Shown one piece after another: positions 45,769 to 56,071 of a stretch of DNA of 64,000 bases. The position numbers were made by a program, and so were the translations under genes. The DNA comes from Pseudoxanthomonas sp. SL93 (GTDB lineage: Bacteria > Pseudomonadota > Gammaproteobacteria > Xanthomonadales > Xanthomonadaceae). The DNA lies in assembly GCF_026625825.1 (NCBI RefSeq), contig NZ_CP113065.1:2542001-2606000 (forward strand), given 5' to 3'. The notes under the pieces were generated by a model. It ran no database searches, was not told where the DNA came from, and saw only the letters and a list, made by a program, of their open reading frames with translations. Numbering within the stretch: the first letter of the stretch is position 1; the number at the start of each line of letters is the position of its first letter.

Positions 45769-46992
45769 ATGAGTACGCAAACACACTTCGAACTGCTGCA
45801 CGCCGAGGGCAGCACCACGCCGATCAAGGGCTGGGTGCGCGGCGTGCCCCTGGACCAGGGCGCCCACGAGCAGCTGCGGAACATCGCGGCGATTCCGTTC
45901 GTCGGTCCGTGGGTCGCGGTGATGCCCGACGTGCACCTGGGCAAGGGCGCCACCGTGGGTTCGGTCATCCCGACCCGCGGCGCCATCATCCCCGCCGCCG
46001 TCGGCGTGGACATCGGCTGCGGCATGGCTGCAGTGCGCACCACGCTGCGCGCGAAGGACCTGCCGGACAGCCTGGCGCAGTTGCGCTCGAGCATCGAACG
46101 CAGCGTGCCGGTAGGCAACGGTCGCGGTGGCGAGCACTGGAAATTGCCGGACAGCATCGCCACGCGCATCGCGCAGTCGGGGCTGGAACCGCGCCTGGAG
46201 GCGATCAAGCAGAAGCACCGCAAGATCCGCACCGACAAGCTGGACCGCCAGATCGGCACGCTGGGCGGCGGCAACCACTTCATCGAGATCTGCCTGGACG
46301 AGGCCGACGCGGTGTGGGTGATGCTGCACAGCGGTTCACGCGGCACCGGCAACCTGATCGGCACGTATTTCATCGAGCGAGCGCGCGAGCAGCTGGCGCA
46401 CCGCGTGCTCGGCTTCCACCTGCCGGACAAGGACCTGGCCTTCTTCATGGAAGGCGAGCCCCTGTTCGACGACTACGTGGAAGCGGTGTCGTGGGCGCAG
46501 GACTATGCCCGCGAGAACCGTGAGGCGATGATGTCGCGCGTGCTGGCCGAGATGCGCCACCGCCTGCCGAAGTTCCAGTTGGAGAAGATGGCAGTCAACT
46601 GCCACCACAACTACGTGCAGAAGGAAATGCACGGCGGCATGGACCTGCTGGTCACCCGCAAGGGCGCGGTGAGCGCGCGTGCTGGCGAGCTGGGGATCAT
46701 CCCCGGCAGCATGGGCGCGAAGAGCTTCATCGTGCGTGGCAAGGGCAACGCGGACAGCTTCCACAGCTGCAGCCACGGGGCCGGCCGCGTGCTGAGCCGT
46801 ACCGCCGCGCGCCAGCAGATCACGCTGTCGCAGCACCGCGAGGCCACGGCGCACGTCGAATGCCGCAAGGACGCCGGCGTGATCGACGAGTCGCCGGCGG
46901 CCTACAAGGACATCGACGCCGTGATGGCCGCGCAGAGCGACCTGGTTGAGGTCGTCCACACGCTGCACCAGGTGGTGTGCATCAAGGGGTGA
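45769..46992 (+). CDS. rtcB: RNA-splicing/repair ligase RtcB
   Basis: A 407-residue GTP- and Mn2+-dependent ligase that joins 2',3'-cyclic-phosphate or 3'-phosphate ends to 5'-OH ends, as produced by anticodon nucleases. Metal ligands Asp81 and Cys84 (GVDIGCGMAAVRT), His170 (LGGGNHF), His187 (LHSGSRG) and His279-280 (NCHHNYV) are present. SCSHGAGRVLSR holds His336, matching the guanylylated His337 of E. coli. All needed residues are intact. No rtcA, archease or RtcR gene lies nearby, unlike the E. coli rtcBA operon. Confidence 0.97.
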   Translation: MSTQTHFELLHAEGSTTPIKGWVRGVPLDQGAHEQLRNIAAIPFVGPWVAVMPDVHLGKGATVGSVIPTRGAIIPAAVGVDIGCGMAAVRTTLRAKDLPDSLAQLRSSIERSVPVGNGRGGEHWKLPDSIATRIAQSGLEPRLEAIKQKHRKIRTDKLDRQIGTLGGGNHFIEICLDEADAVWVMLHSGSRGTGNLIGTYFIERAREQLAHRVLGFHLPDKDLAFFMEGEPLFDDYVEAVSWAQDYARENREAMMSRVLAEMRHRLPKFQLEKMAVNCHHNYVQKEMHGGMDLLVTRKGAVSARAGELGIIPGSMGAKSFIVRGKGNADSFHSCSHGAGRVLSRTAARQQITLSQHREATAHVECRKDAGVIDESPAAYKDIDAVMAAQSDLVEVVHTLHQVVCIKG

Positions 46993-47017
46993 GCTTCGGC
47001 TCGCCCCTCTTTTTTTA
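46986..47017 (+). terminator. Terminator of the slipin-rtcB unit
   Basis: GGGGTGAG (46986-46993) pairs with CTCGCCCC (47000-47007) around CTTCGG, followed by TCTTTTTTT. The stop codon of rtcB is inside the stem. Confidence 0.85.
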
Positions 47018-47027
47018 CCGCCATTGC

Positions 47028-47072
47028 GGTTGTGGGAGTGGTGCCGGCATTGCTGGCACCACTCCCACAACC
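47028..47072. repeat. Perfect 18-bp inverted repeat between convergent genes
   Basis: GGTTGTGGGAGTGGTGCC (47028-47045) is exactly complementary to 47055-47072 around a nine-base spacer. It may be a bidirectional hairpin or a dispersed palindromic repeat. Confidence 0.75.
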
Positions 47073-47081
47073 TCGGGGAGG

Positions 47082-49583
47082 CTACCCCTGAAGTTCCCTC
47101 AACGTCACCGACGGCGGCGCATCCAGCACCTTGCGCGTGGCGAACAGCCCGGCGCCCAGTGCCGCCAGCATGCCCAGCCCGCCACCGATGGCGGCCAGCT
47201 GCCAGTTCGCCTTCCACGGCAGGTCGAACACCTGCGTGGCGACGACGCCCGACAGCACGGAAGCTGCGATCGCCGCGACCAGGCCCGCGAGCAGACCGAT
47301 GGCCGCGAACTCCGACGCCTGGGCCAGACGCAGCTGGCGACGGCTGCCGCCCAGCACGCGCATCACGCCACCTTCGAGCAGGCGTTCGTCCTGGCTGGCG
47401 CTTACCGCCGCCATCAGCACCAGCAGGCCCGCCGCCAGCGAGAACCAGAACACCACCTGCACCACCAGCGACACCTGTTCGGCGGTGCTGCGGACCTGCT
47501 TCAGGACCGCCTCCACGTCGACCACCGACAGGTTGGGGAACTGCCCGACCAGATCACGGGTGAACGTGGTGGACCCGGCGGGCACGCTGACCGCGGTGAT
47601 GTAGCTGGCGGCATAGCCATCCAGTGCGCCGGGCGATGCCACGACGAAGAAGTTCGGCCGGAAGCTTTCCCAGTCGACGCTGCGCAGGCTGGTGATGCGG
47701 CCTTCGAAACGCTGGCCCGCGATATCGAAGGCGACGCGGTCGCCGATCTTCCAGCCCAGCGACTCGGCGAATTCCTCTTCCACCGACAGCTCCGGCGATG
47801 AAGGCGTCCTTCCGGTCCAGAATTCGCCGGCGGTCACCACGTTGTCGTCGCGCAGCGCGTCGGCCATGGACAGGTTGAATTCGCGGTCGGCGCGGCGCTG
47901 CGTACGCTCGTCCTGTTCGGCGTAGTCCTCGCCGCGGGTCGGCTTGCCGTTGAGTTCCAGCAGGCGGCCGCGGATCATCGGGTACAGCGTGGCCTCGCCC
48001 AGTTCGCGCTGCGCCATGAAGGCGCGCACCGGATCCAGCTGGTCCTGCTGCACGTTGATGATGAAGCGGTTCGGCGCATCCTTGGCCAGCGCCAGCTGCC
48101 AGCGGTCCAGCAGGTCGGTGCGCACGAACGTCAGCAGCAGCAGTGCCATCAGGCCCAGGCCCAGCGCGGAAATCTGCGCGATGCTGGTGCTGGCGCGCCG
48201 GCTGACGTTGGCCAGGCCGTAACGCAGGCTGCCGCGCAGGCGCGAGCGCAACCGGCGCACCAGCACGATCAGCAGCCAGGCCAGCAGCGCTAGGACGGCC
48301 AGCGTGCCCGCGATGCCGACCAGCATCGCCGTGCCCAGCGTGGCCGAGCCTGCCTTCCACCACAGCAGCGCACCCAGGCCGCCGATACCCGCCAGGCCGA
48401 CCAGCCAGGCGCTGGGTTCGGTCGGGTCCAGGTCGCGGCGCAGCACGCGCAGCGCAGGCACGCGGCGCAGCGCGAGCACCGGCGGCGCACCGAACGCCAG
48501 CAGCACCACCATGCCCACGCCATAACCCTGCAGTGCGGGCAGCAGGCCTGCCGGTGGAATGTCGATCTTCAACGCCTGCTGCAGCCAGCTGCCGATGCCC
48601 CACTGCAGGCCGAAGGCGATCAGCACGCCCACCGTGCACGCGGCCAGGCCGAGCAGGATCAGTTCGCCGACATGGATGCCGACCAGCGTGCGCTGCTGGG
48701 CGCCCAGGCAGCGCATCACCGCCGTGCCGGAAAGATGGCGTTCGCTGTGCCGGCGCGCGGCCATCGCCACCGCGACGGCGGCCAATACGACCGAAACCAG
48801 CGCGGCCAGGCCCAGGAAGCGGCTGGCGCGGTCCAGCGCGGAGCGCACTTCCGGGCGTGCATCGCGGATGGTCTCCATGCGCTGGCCGCGCGCGAGTTGC
48901 GGCTCCACCTGGTCGGTGAACTGCTCCACGGCGGCGGCATCACCGGCGACGACCAGCCGGTAGCGCAGGCGGCTGCCTTCCTGCACCAGGCCGGTGGAGG
49001 GAAGGTCGGCGAGATTGAGGAAGACTTTCGGTGCGACGTTGAAGTAATCCAGCGCCGCGTCGGGCTCCTGCACGACCAGTGCGGCGAGCTTCAACTGGCG
49101 CGTGCCGATGCCGATCTCGTCGCCGAGTCTGGCGCCGAGCGTCTCGGCCCCCGCCTGGCTGATCCACAGCGTGCCCGGCGCGGGAATGCCCGCGGCATCG
49201 CGCTCCGTGCGATCCGACGCATCGACGATACGGAATGCGCCACGCAGCGGGAAGCCTTCGCCCAGTGCCCGCAGGTCACCCAGCGACAGCGCCTCGCCGG
49301 CGCGGATCATGCTCTGCAGTTCCTGCGTCTCGGTGGCCTTCAATCCCGGCGCCTGGGCCAACCGACGCAACGCGGCCGACGGCGCGGTATCACCGCGGAC
49401 CACCACGTCGCCACCCAGCAGGCGGTTGGCTTCGATGGCCAGCGCGCGTTCGGCACGATCGGTGACGAAGCCGACCGACGTCACCGCGACGACGGCCAGC
49501 ACCAGTGCGGCGAACAGGATGCGGATATCGCCCGCCACCAGGTCGCGGCGCAGCTGGCGCCAGGCCAGCAGCAGCGTCCTCAT
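47082..49583 (-). CDS. ybbP: ABC transporter permease, YbbP-like
   Basis: An 833-residue permease of the FtsX/MacB superfamily with ten helices: one at about 20-42, groups of three to four near 260-450, and three at the C-terminus (about 710-815). It starts MRTLLLAWRQLRRDLVAGDIR. It overlaps the ATPase gene by four bases. The order tesA (divergent)-ybbA-ybbP is the same as in E. coli. The transported molecule is unknown; a link to lipid or fatty-acid handling is suggested only by tesA. Confidence 0.88.
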   Translation of the reverse strand: MRTLLLAWRQLRRDLVAGDIRILFAALVLAVVAVTSVGFVTDRAERALAIEANRLLGGDVVVRGDTAPSAALRRLAQAPGLKATETQELQSMIRAGEALSLGDLRALGEGFPLRGAFRIVDASDRTERDAAGIPAPGTLWISQAGAETLGARLGDEIGIGTRQLKLAALVVQEPDAALDYFNVAPKVFLNLADLPSTGLVQEGSRLRYRLVVAGDAAAVEQFTDQVEPQLARGQRMETIRDARPEVRSALDRASRFLGLAALVSVVLAAVAVAMAARRHSERHLSGTAVMRCLGAQQRTLVGIHVGELILLGLAACTVGVLIAFGLQWGIGSWLQQALKIDIPPAGLLPALQGYGVGMVVLLAFGAPPVLALRRVPALRVLRRDLDPTEPSAWLVGLAGIGGLGALLWWKAGSATLGTAMLVGIAGTLAVLALLAWLLIVLVRRLRSRLRGSLRYGLANVSRRASTSIAQISALGLGLMALLLLTFVRTDLLDRWQLALAKDAPNRFIINVQQDQLDPVRAFMAQRELGEATLYPMIRGRLLELNGKPTRGEDYAEQDERTQRRADREFNLSMADALRDDNVVTAGEFWTGRTPSSPELSVEEEFAESLGWKIGDRVAFDIAGQRFEGRITSLRSVDWESFRPNFFVVASPGALDGYAASYITAVSVPAGSTTFTRDLVGQFPNLSVVDVEAVLKQVRSTAEQVSLVVQVVFWFSLAAGLLVLMAAVSASQDERLLEGGVMRVLGGSRRQLRLAQASEFAAIGLLAGLVAAIAASVLSGVVATQVFDLPWKANWQLAAIGGGLGMLAALGAGLFATRKVLDAPPSVTLRELQG

Positions 49584-50341
49584 GCCCGCGCATCCTCGCT
49601 GGCGAGCAGGCGGCCGGCCTCCATGCGCAGGCGGCGCTGGCAGCGCTCCGCCAGGTGTTCATCGTGGGTGACCAGGACCAGGGTGGTGCCGGTGTCCGCG
49701 TTCAGCGCGAACAGCAGGTCGATGATGGCCTGCCCGGTGTGCGTGTCGAGGTTGCCGGTGGGCTCGTCGGCGAACAGCAGCGCGGGCCGCGTCACGAACG
49801 CGCGCGCCAGCGCGACGCGCTGCTGCTCACCGCCCGACAGCTGTCGCGGATAGTGCCCCAGCCGCTGGCCCAGGCCGACCTTCTCGAGGATCTGCCGGGC
49901 CGGCCCTTCCACGTCGGTGTCGCCCCGCAGTTCCAGTGGCAGCATGACGTTCTCCAGCGCCGTAAGCGAGGGCAGCAGCTGGAAACTCTGGAAGACGAAG
50001 CCGACCTTCTCGCCACGCACGCGCGCACGGCCATCCTCGTCCATCGTGGACAACGACTCGCCGTCCAGCAGCACCGTGCCCACGCTGGGCACATCCAGGC
50101 CGGCCAGCAGCGACAGCAGCGTGCTCTTGCCGGAGCCCGAGGCGCCCACGATGGCGACGGTGTCGCCGTGATCGATGCGGAAGCCGACGTCCTCCAGGAT
50201 GGTCAGGTCGCCCCCCGGGAGCGGCACATGCTTGCCCAGGCCGGATACCTGCAGGACAGGTTGCGTGCGGGGTGAACCGGCTTCAGTGTGCAGTCTGCTG
50301 GAATCGGCCATCATCGTCTCGTCGGTCATGTCGTCGATCAT
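49580..50341 (-). CDS. ybbA: ABC transporter ATP-binding protein, YbbA-like
   Basis: A 253-residue ATPase with Walker A GASGSGKST, signature LSGGEQQR, Walker B LLFADEPTGNLD and H-loop VTHDEHL. The N-terminal 25 residues before VLQVSGLGKHV are not conserved; starts at 50341, 50329 or 50314 are possible and none has a good ribosome binding site. It energises the YbbP-like permease. Only 16 bases separate it from the divergent tesA gene, so the promoters overlap the genes. Confidence 0.9.
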   Translation of the reverse strand: MIDDMTDETMMADSSRLHTEAGSPRTQPVLQVSGLGKHVPLPGGDLTILEDVGFRIDHGDTVAIVGASGSGKSTLLSLLAGLDVPSVGTVLLDGESLSTMDEDGRARVRGEKVGFVFQSFQLLPSLTALENVMLPLELRGDTDVEGPARQILEKVGLGQRLGHYPRQLSGGEQQRVALARAFVTRPALLFADEPTGNLDTHTGQAIIDLLFALNADTGTTLVLVTHDEHLAERCQRRLRMEAGRLLASEDARA

Positions 50342-50357
50342 CAGGAGCGCGGATTAA

Positions 50358-51044
50358 ATGTTCTTTAATTCTTTCAGGTATGGGGCCGTGCGGGTGGGCG
50401 CGCAATGGGCTTTGGGTCTCGCCGTGATGCTGCTGGTCGCATTATCCGCACGGCCTGCCGCAGCCCAGAGCGCGCAGGCCAAGCCCGCAGCCGCCGCACG
50501 CACGGTCCTGGTGATGGGCGATTCGCTGTCGGCCGCCTACGGGCTTTCGCCCGCGCAGGGCTGGGTGGCGCTGACCGCGGACCGCATCGGCAAGACCCGA
50601 CCCGGCTGGCGCGTGGTCAATGCCAGCGTCAGTGGCGAAACCACCGCCGGCGGCGCTTCCCGCATCGCCGCGGAAATGCAGCGCCATCGTCCCGCCGTGG
50701 TGGTGATCGAACTGGGCGCCAATGATGGCCTGCGTGGGCTGCCGCTGGCACAGACCCGCGCCAACCTGGAGAAGATGATCAAGGCCGCGCAGGCCGGCAA
50801 GGCCAAGGTGCTGCTGGTCGGCATGCGCATGCCGCCCAACTACGGGCCGGACTACACGCGCGGCTTCGAGCAGAACTACACCGCGCTGGCCAAGCAGTAC
50901 AACACCGCGCTGCTGCCCTTCCTGCTGGAACCGATCGCGCTGGATCGCGCCGCGTACCAGGCCGACAACCTGCACCCGGTCGCCAGCGCGCAACCGAAGC
51001 TGCGCGACCATGTGTGGAAAGCACTGGATCCGCTGTTGAAGTGA
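50358..51044 (+). CDS. tesA: Arylesterase / acyl-CoA thioesterase I (SGNH hydrolase)
   Basis: A 228-residue periplasmic esterase. A signal peptide with hydrophobic core GLAVMLLVALSARPAAAQ ends near residue 37. SGNH blocks: GDSLS with Ser56, Gly in ASVSGETTAGG, GANDGLRG with Asn, and DNLHP with the catalytic Asp-His pair. E. coli TesA hydrolyses acyl-CoA and esters and has lysophospholipase activity. AGGAG at 50343-50347 is the likely ribosome binding site. Confidence 0.93.
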   Translation: MFFNSFRYGAVRVGAQWALGLAVMLLVALSARPAAAQSAQAKPAAAARTVLVMGDSLSAAYGLSPAQGWVALTADRIGKTRPGWRVVNASVSGETTAGGASRIAAEMQRHRPAVVVIELGANDGLRGLPLAQTRANLEKMIKAAQAGKAKVLLVGMRMPPNYGPDYTRGFEQNYTALAKQYNTALLPFLLEPIALDRAAYQADNLHPVASAQPKLRDHVWKALDPLLK

Positions 51045-51181
51045 CCGCATGTCGGGTGGCGGAGCAGCGTAGGAGTTTTCCTACACGCAGGCGCGGTTTC
51101 TCCCGAATGTGATAACCGGCACATTCGCGCACGCTATGCAGGCCGGATCCCTGCCCGGCGTCGCCCGTGCTGGAGATCACC

Positions 51182-51394
51182 ATGCCCCGTCTACTTTTCA
51201 CCATCGTCGCTGCCGCCAGCGGCTGGCAACTCTATGAGGGCGAGTACGGCCGCAACTGGTTCGAGACCCTCGGTGATGCGCGCGAGAACGCCAAGCTGCT
51301 CGCGGCCACCCTGCACCAGCACCATGGCATCCCCACTGCCGTGGTCATCGAGATGACCAGCAACGAGTCGGTGCTGCTGGCGCGACACGGCTGA
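51182..51394 (+). CDS. Small conserved protein, DUF2188-like
   Basis: A 70-residue protein starting MPRLLFTIVAAASGWQLYEG, with GGAG at 51171-51174 as ribosome binding site. The pattern SGWxLYEGExGRNWFETLGDARENAKLLA resembles DUF2188-type short domains of one beta hairpin and a helix. The similarity is weak, so the family is tentative. Stand-alone gene after tesA. Confidence 0.6.
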   Translation: MPRLLFTIVAAASGWQLYEGEYGRNWFETLGDARENAKLLAATLHQHHGIPTAVVIEMTSNESVLLARHG

Positions 51395-51481
51395 GCCGGT
51401 CGCCGCATGGCCGGGCGCGCTGCAGCAGCCGGCCCCATTGCCCCGTGGCATGATCCCCGCTCCATCAACGGAGGCCGCACC

Positions 51482-51976
51482 ATGGGCAAGCAGGCGTTCG
51501 AGGAATCATTGGCGCAGGGCCGGCATCGTCAACTGGCCGAGATGGCCGGCGAGTGGGAGGGGCGCTTCCGCCTGTGGTTCACCCGGGATGAACTGGCCTG
51601 TGAAGCCCCGCAACGCGGGCGCATCCGCAGCGTACTGGGCGGCCGGTTCCTGATGCACGAGTACGAAAGCCGCTTCAACGACGAACCCATCGAGGGCATC
51701 GTGCTGTACGGCTATCACCTGGACGACGGCAACTGGGAGTCGGCCTGGGTGGAAAGTTTCGGCACCGGCACCAGCATCATGTTCTCCACGGGCGGCGGCG
51801 ACCCGAACCCCAATGTGCTGGGCAGCTATGGCGACGGCCAGGGCGGGCCCCGCTGGGGCTGGCGCACCACGCTGGAACAACCCGACCCGGACACGCTGGT
51901 CATCACCATGTTCAACATCACCCCGCAGGGCGAAGAGATGCGCGCGGTGGAGACCCACTACACCCGCGTCAGGTGA
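51482..51976 (+). CDS. DUF1579 protein
   Basis: A 164-residue soluble protein. HRQLAEMAGEWEGRFRLWF, GRFLMHEYESRF and GIVLYGYHLDDGNWESAWVESFGT match DUF1579, a beta-rich lipocalin-like family of unknown role. The Trp-rich strands suggest a small ligand pocket. Confidence 0.82.
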   Translation: MGKQAFEESLAQGRHRQLAEMAGEWEGRFRLWFTRDELACEAPQRGRIRSVLGGRFLMHEYESRFNDEPIEGIVLYGYHLDDGNWESAWVESFGTGTSIMFSTGGGDPNPNVLGSYGDGQGGPRWGWRTTLEQPDPDTLVITMFNITPQGEEMRAVETHYTRVR

Positions 51977-52006
51977 CCGGAGCCGGCCGTTGCAATGCGG
52001 GAGTGA

Positions 52007-52663
52007 TCAGGCCGCGACGCCCGACAGCTGGCGCAGCACCTGCTCGAACACCTCCACCGGTTGCCCGCCCTGCACCAGGTGGCGGTCGTTGAAGATCACC
52101 GAGGGCACGGCGCGGATGCCGTGCTGCTGGTAGAACTGTTCGCGTTCGCGTACCTGCGCGGCGAAGGTACCCGCATCGATCACCCGTCGCGCTTCGGCAC
52201 CCTCCAGCCCGACGGACGCGGCGATGTCCACCAGCGTATCGGGATCGGACACGTTGCCTCCTTCCCCGTGGTACGCCCGCAGCAGCGCGTGCTTGAGTGC
52301 ACGCTGCGGCGCCGCCCCCTGTTCGCCCGCCCAATGCAGCAGTCGGTGCGCATCGAAGGTGTTGTAGATGCGGTCGCGCTTCTGCAGGTCGAACCTGAAG
52401 CCGAGCGCCTCGCCACGCTGGCGCAGCGACTCGCCGTTTTGCGCGAGCTGTTCGGGCGTCAGCCCGTACTTGCGCCCCAGGTGCTCGGCGATGGACTCAC
52501 CTTCCGGTCCCATGTCCGGATTGAGCTCGAACGGCTGGAAGCGCAGCTCGACCTGCAGTCCGTTGCCGATGCGGGCCATGGCGCGCTCCAGCGCCGCCAG
52601 GCCGATCGCGCACCACGGGCAGGCGACGTCGGAGACGAAATCGATCTTCACCGGGTTCGACAT
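52007..52663 (-). CDS. DsbA-family oxidoreductase (FrnE-like)
   Basis: A 218-residue thioredoxin-fold protein with the redox motif CPWC at residues 15-18 and the cis-Pro loop GIRAVPSVIFND near the C-terminus. A helical insertion separates them. It has no signal peptide, so it is the cytoplasmic FrnE type rather than periplasmic DsbA. The start MSNPVKIDFVSD at 52663 is preferred over 52702. Confidence 0.87.
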   Translation of the reverse strand: MSNPVKIDFVSDVACPWCAIGLAALERAMARIGNGLQVELRFQPFELNPDMGPEGESIAEHLGRKYGLTPEQLAQNGESLRQRGEALGFRFDLQKRDRIYNTFDAHRLLHWAGEQGAAPQRALKHALLRAYHGEGGNVSDPDTLVDIAASVGLEGAEARRVIDAGTFAAQVREREQFYQQHGIRAVPSVIFNDRHLVQGGQPVEVFEQVLRQLSGVAA

Positions 52664-52673
52664 GCGCTGCGCC

Positions 52674-53960
52674 TCACTCGTTCGCCGTGTTCTTGTACAC
52701 ACGCCCCTGCTTCATCACGAAGCCGACGTTCTCGAGCAGTGCCACATCCTGCAGCGGGTCGCCATCGACGGCGATCAGGTCCGCGTAGTAGCCCGGCTTC
52801 AGTACGCCGACCTCCTTCTCGATGCCGAACAGGCGCGCGTTGACCACCGTCGCCGAGCGGATGGCCTGCAGCGGCGTCATGCCGAACTGCACCATGCGCG
52901 AGAGCTGGCGCGCGTTCTGGCCGTGCGGGTACACGCCGCCGTCGGTGCCGAACCCCATGATGGCGCCGGCCTGGTGCGCCTTGCGGAAATTCTCGCGCTG
53001 GGTGGCGCCCACACGACGTTCCTTCTCCAGCGACTCGGGCAGGAAGCCGGCCTTCTCGCCTTCGCCGAGGATGTACTCGGTGTTGTAGATGTCCATCACC
53101 AGCACGGTGCCGCCCTTCTTCGCCAGCGCGATGCCTTCGTCGTCGATGAAGCTGGCGTGCTCGATGGAGTCCACGCCGGCCAGCAGCGCATTGCGGATGC
53201 CGGTGGCGCCATGCGCATGCGAAGCGACCTTGCGGCCCAGGCTGTGCGCCTCGTCGACCAGCGCCTTCAGTTCTTCCAGCGAATACTGCGGCGCGCCGAC
53301 TTCGGTGCCCTTGGACAGCACGCCGCCGGTGGAACAGGTCTTGATGAAGTCGGCGCCGAACTTGACGTTCTGCCGCACCTTCTGCCGCGCGGCCCACGGG
53401 CCGTCGGCCACGCCTTCGCCCACGGCCTTGTACTCCGCCGGCAGCAGGTTGTTGTCGCTGCAGTGGCCGCCGGTGATGCCGACCGACACGCCGCCGGCGA
53501 GGATGCGCGGACCTTCGACTTCGCCCGCCGCGATCGCATCGCGCAGCGCCACGTCGGCATACCCGGGCGAGCCGGGCACGCGCACGGTGGTGAACCCGGC
53601 CAGCAGCGTCACGCGTGCATTCTTGGCGCCCTTGATGGCGGCCGCGGGCAGCGAGATGGCCAGCCGGCGATAGCCCTGCAGGTCGGCATCGCCATGCAGG
53701 TGCACATGCGCATCCATCAGGCCGGGCAGCACGGTCTTCGTCGACAGGTCATGGACCGTCGCACCGGCGGGCACCGGCGTGCTCGCGGCGGGACCGACAG
53801 CGGTGATGCGCGCGTCCTCGATGACGATGGCCTGGTCGGCCAGCAGGCGGCCGGATTCCACGTCCAGCAGGCGGCCGGCCTTGACGTAGGTCGTGGCGGC
53901 GAACGCGGGTGCGGCAGCGGACAGCAGGACGGCAACGGCCAACAGGGACGGACGGCGCAT
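52674..53960 (-). CDS. Secreted metal-dependent amidohydrolase
   Basis: A 428-residue enzyme with a signal peptide (RPSLLAVAVLLSAAAPAFA, cleaved near residue 21). LMDAHVHLHGDAD holds the HxH metal site at the start of the TIM barrel, VASHAHGATGI a further His, and FGTDGGVYPHG the late Asp. It is similar to imidazolonepropionase-like/Xaa-Pro dipeptidase-type amidohydrolases, some of which cut prolyl dipeptides. Substrate is unresolved. Confidence 0.87.
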   Translation of the reverse strand: MRRPSLLAVAVLLSAAAPAFAATTYVKAGRLLDVESGRLLADQAIVIEDARITAVGPAASTPVPAGATVHDLSTKTVLPGLMDAHVHLHGDADLQGYRRLAISLPAAAIKGAKNARVTLLAGFTTVRVPGSPGYADVALRDAIAAGEVEGPRILAGGVSVGITGGHCSDNNLLPAEYKAVGEGVADGPWAARQKVRQNVKFGADFIKTCSTGGVLSKGTEVGAPQYSLEELKALVDEAHSLGRKVASHAHGATGIRNALLAGVDSIEHASFIDDEGIALAKKGGTVLVMDIYNTEYILGEGEKAGFLPESLEKERRVGATQRENFRKAHQAGAIMGFGTDGGVYPHGQNARQLSRMVQFGMTPLQAIRSATVVNARLFGIEKEVGVLKPGYYADLIAVDGDPLQDVALLENVGFVMKQGRVYKNTANE

Positions 53961-54008
53961 GGGCGCTCCAGAGAAAGAAGATCAGGCGAATGTACCAAGG
54001 CTACGGGT

Positions 54009-54133
54009 GGGAGCGACGTGAGTCGCGACGTTTTCCCGTGGTCGATGGTCCCGGTCATGGACGGACGACCACGACGCGAGACCGATGCACCTGACGACGG
54101 CCTCTACTTCCCGTCGCGACTCACGTCGCTCGC
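54009..54133. repeat. REP pair (BIME) related to the RAYT element
   Basis: GGGAGCGACGTGAGTCGCGA-type sequence at 54009-54030 and its inverted copy at 54112-54133 differ in one of 22 positions. The GAGCGACGT(G/A)AGTCGCGAC core is the same as in the RAYT REPs at 40221 and 40840. No transposase lies between them. Confidence 0.85.
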
Positions 54134-54188
54134 ACCGCTTCAGCACCCGCCAGACAGAGCACCGTTGCCGCGCGGGTGCGCGGGCGAC

Positions 54189-55223
<1,035 letters not shown>

Positions 55224-55336
55224 GGGCGGATGTTCCATGGGGAATGTTCCAGAAGCGGGGGGAGTGCGCCATTGCACTCCCCCTGCACCTCGGCGGCAAG
55301 CCCCGCGATGGAAAACTTTGTCGCGCGCGGGAACGC

Positions 55337-56071
55337 TCAGTTGGGGCTGGCGGCGGGGCGCACGATGATCTCGCTGACGTCCACGTCGTCGGGTTGTTCC
55401 ACCGCGTAGGCGATGGCGCGCGCGATGGCCTCGGCGGGAATGGCGACTTGGCGGAAGTCCTCCAGCCACGCCTTGATGCCGGCATCGCTGGTGGTTTCGG
55501 CCAGTTCGCTGGTGGTCACGCCCGGCGACACCACGGTGACGCGCAGGTTGTCGTGTTCCTGCCGCAGGCCTTCGGAGATGGCCAGCACCGCGTGCTTGGT
55601 GGCGCAGTAGACCGAGGCGCTGGGCCACACGCGGTGGCCTGCCGTCGAGGCGATGTTGATGACCTGTCCGCCACCCTGCGCCTGCATCACCGGCAGCACC
55701 GCGGCGATGCCGTGCAGCACGCCGCGGATGTTGACGTCGATCATCTGGTTCCATTCGTCGATCTTCAGCGCGGCCAGCGGCGACAGCGGCATGACGCCGG
55801 CATTGTTGACGATGACGTCGAGGCGGCCGAACTGCGCGCGGGCGAAATCGACGAACGCCTGCACGTCGTCCAGGCGGGTGACGTCGAGCGTGCGGTAGCG
55901 GGCCACGCCGCCCGCGGCTTCGATGCCGACGGCCAGCTGTTCAAGCCGGTCGGCACGGCGCGCGCCCAGGACAACGCGTGCGCCGCGGCGGGCGAGTTCA
56001 CGCGCGGCGGCCTCGCCGATGCCGCTGCTGGCACCGGTGATGGCGATGACTTTTCCTTCGATTCCGGACAT
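55337..56071 (-). CDS. Short-chain dehydrogenase/reductase
   Basis: A 244-residue classical SDR. The cofactor motif TGASSGIG is near residues 12-19, NNAG at about 88-91, and the catalytic Ser, Tyr and Lys are in NIASTAG and YCATKHA. It probably reduces a small carbonyl compound with NADPH. It is divergent from the AraC regulator gene, 213 bases apart. Confidence 0.92.
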   Translation of the reverse strand: MSGIEGKVIAITGASSGIGEAAARELARRGARVVLGARRADRLEQLAVGIEAAGGVARYRTLDVTRLDDVQAFVDFARAQFGRLDVIVNNAGVMPLSPLAALKIDEWNQMIDVNIRGVLHGIAAVLPVMQAQGGGQVINIASTAGHRVWPSASVYCATKHAVLAISEGLRQEHDNLRVTVVSPGVTTSELAETTSDAGIKAWLEDFRQVAIPAEAIARAIAYAVEQPDDVDVSEIIVRPAASPN

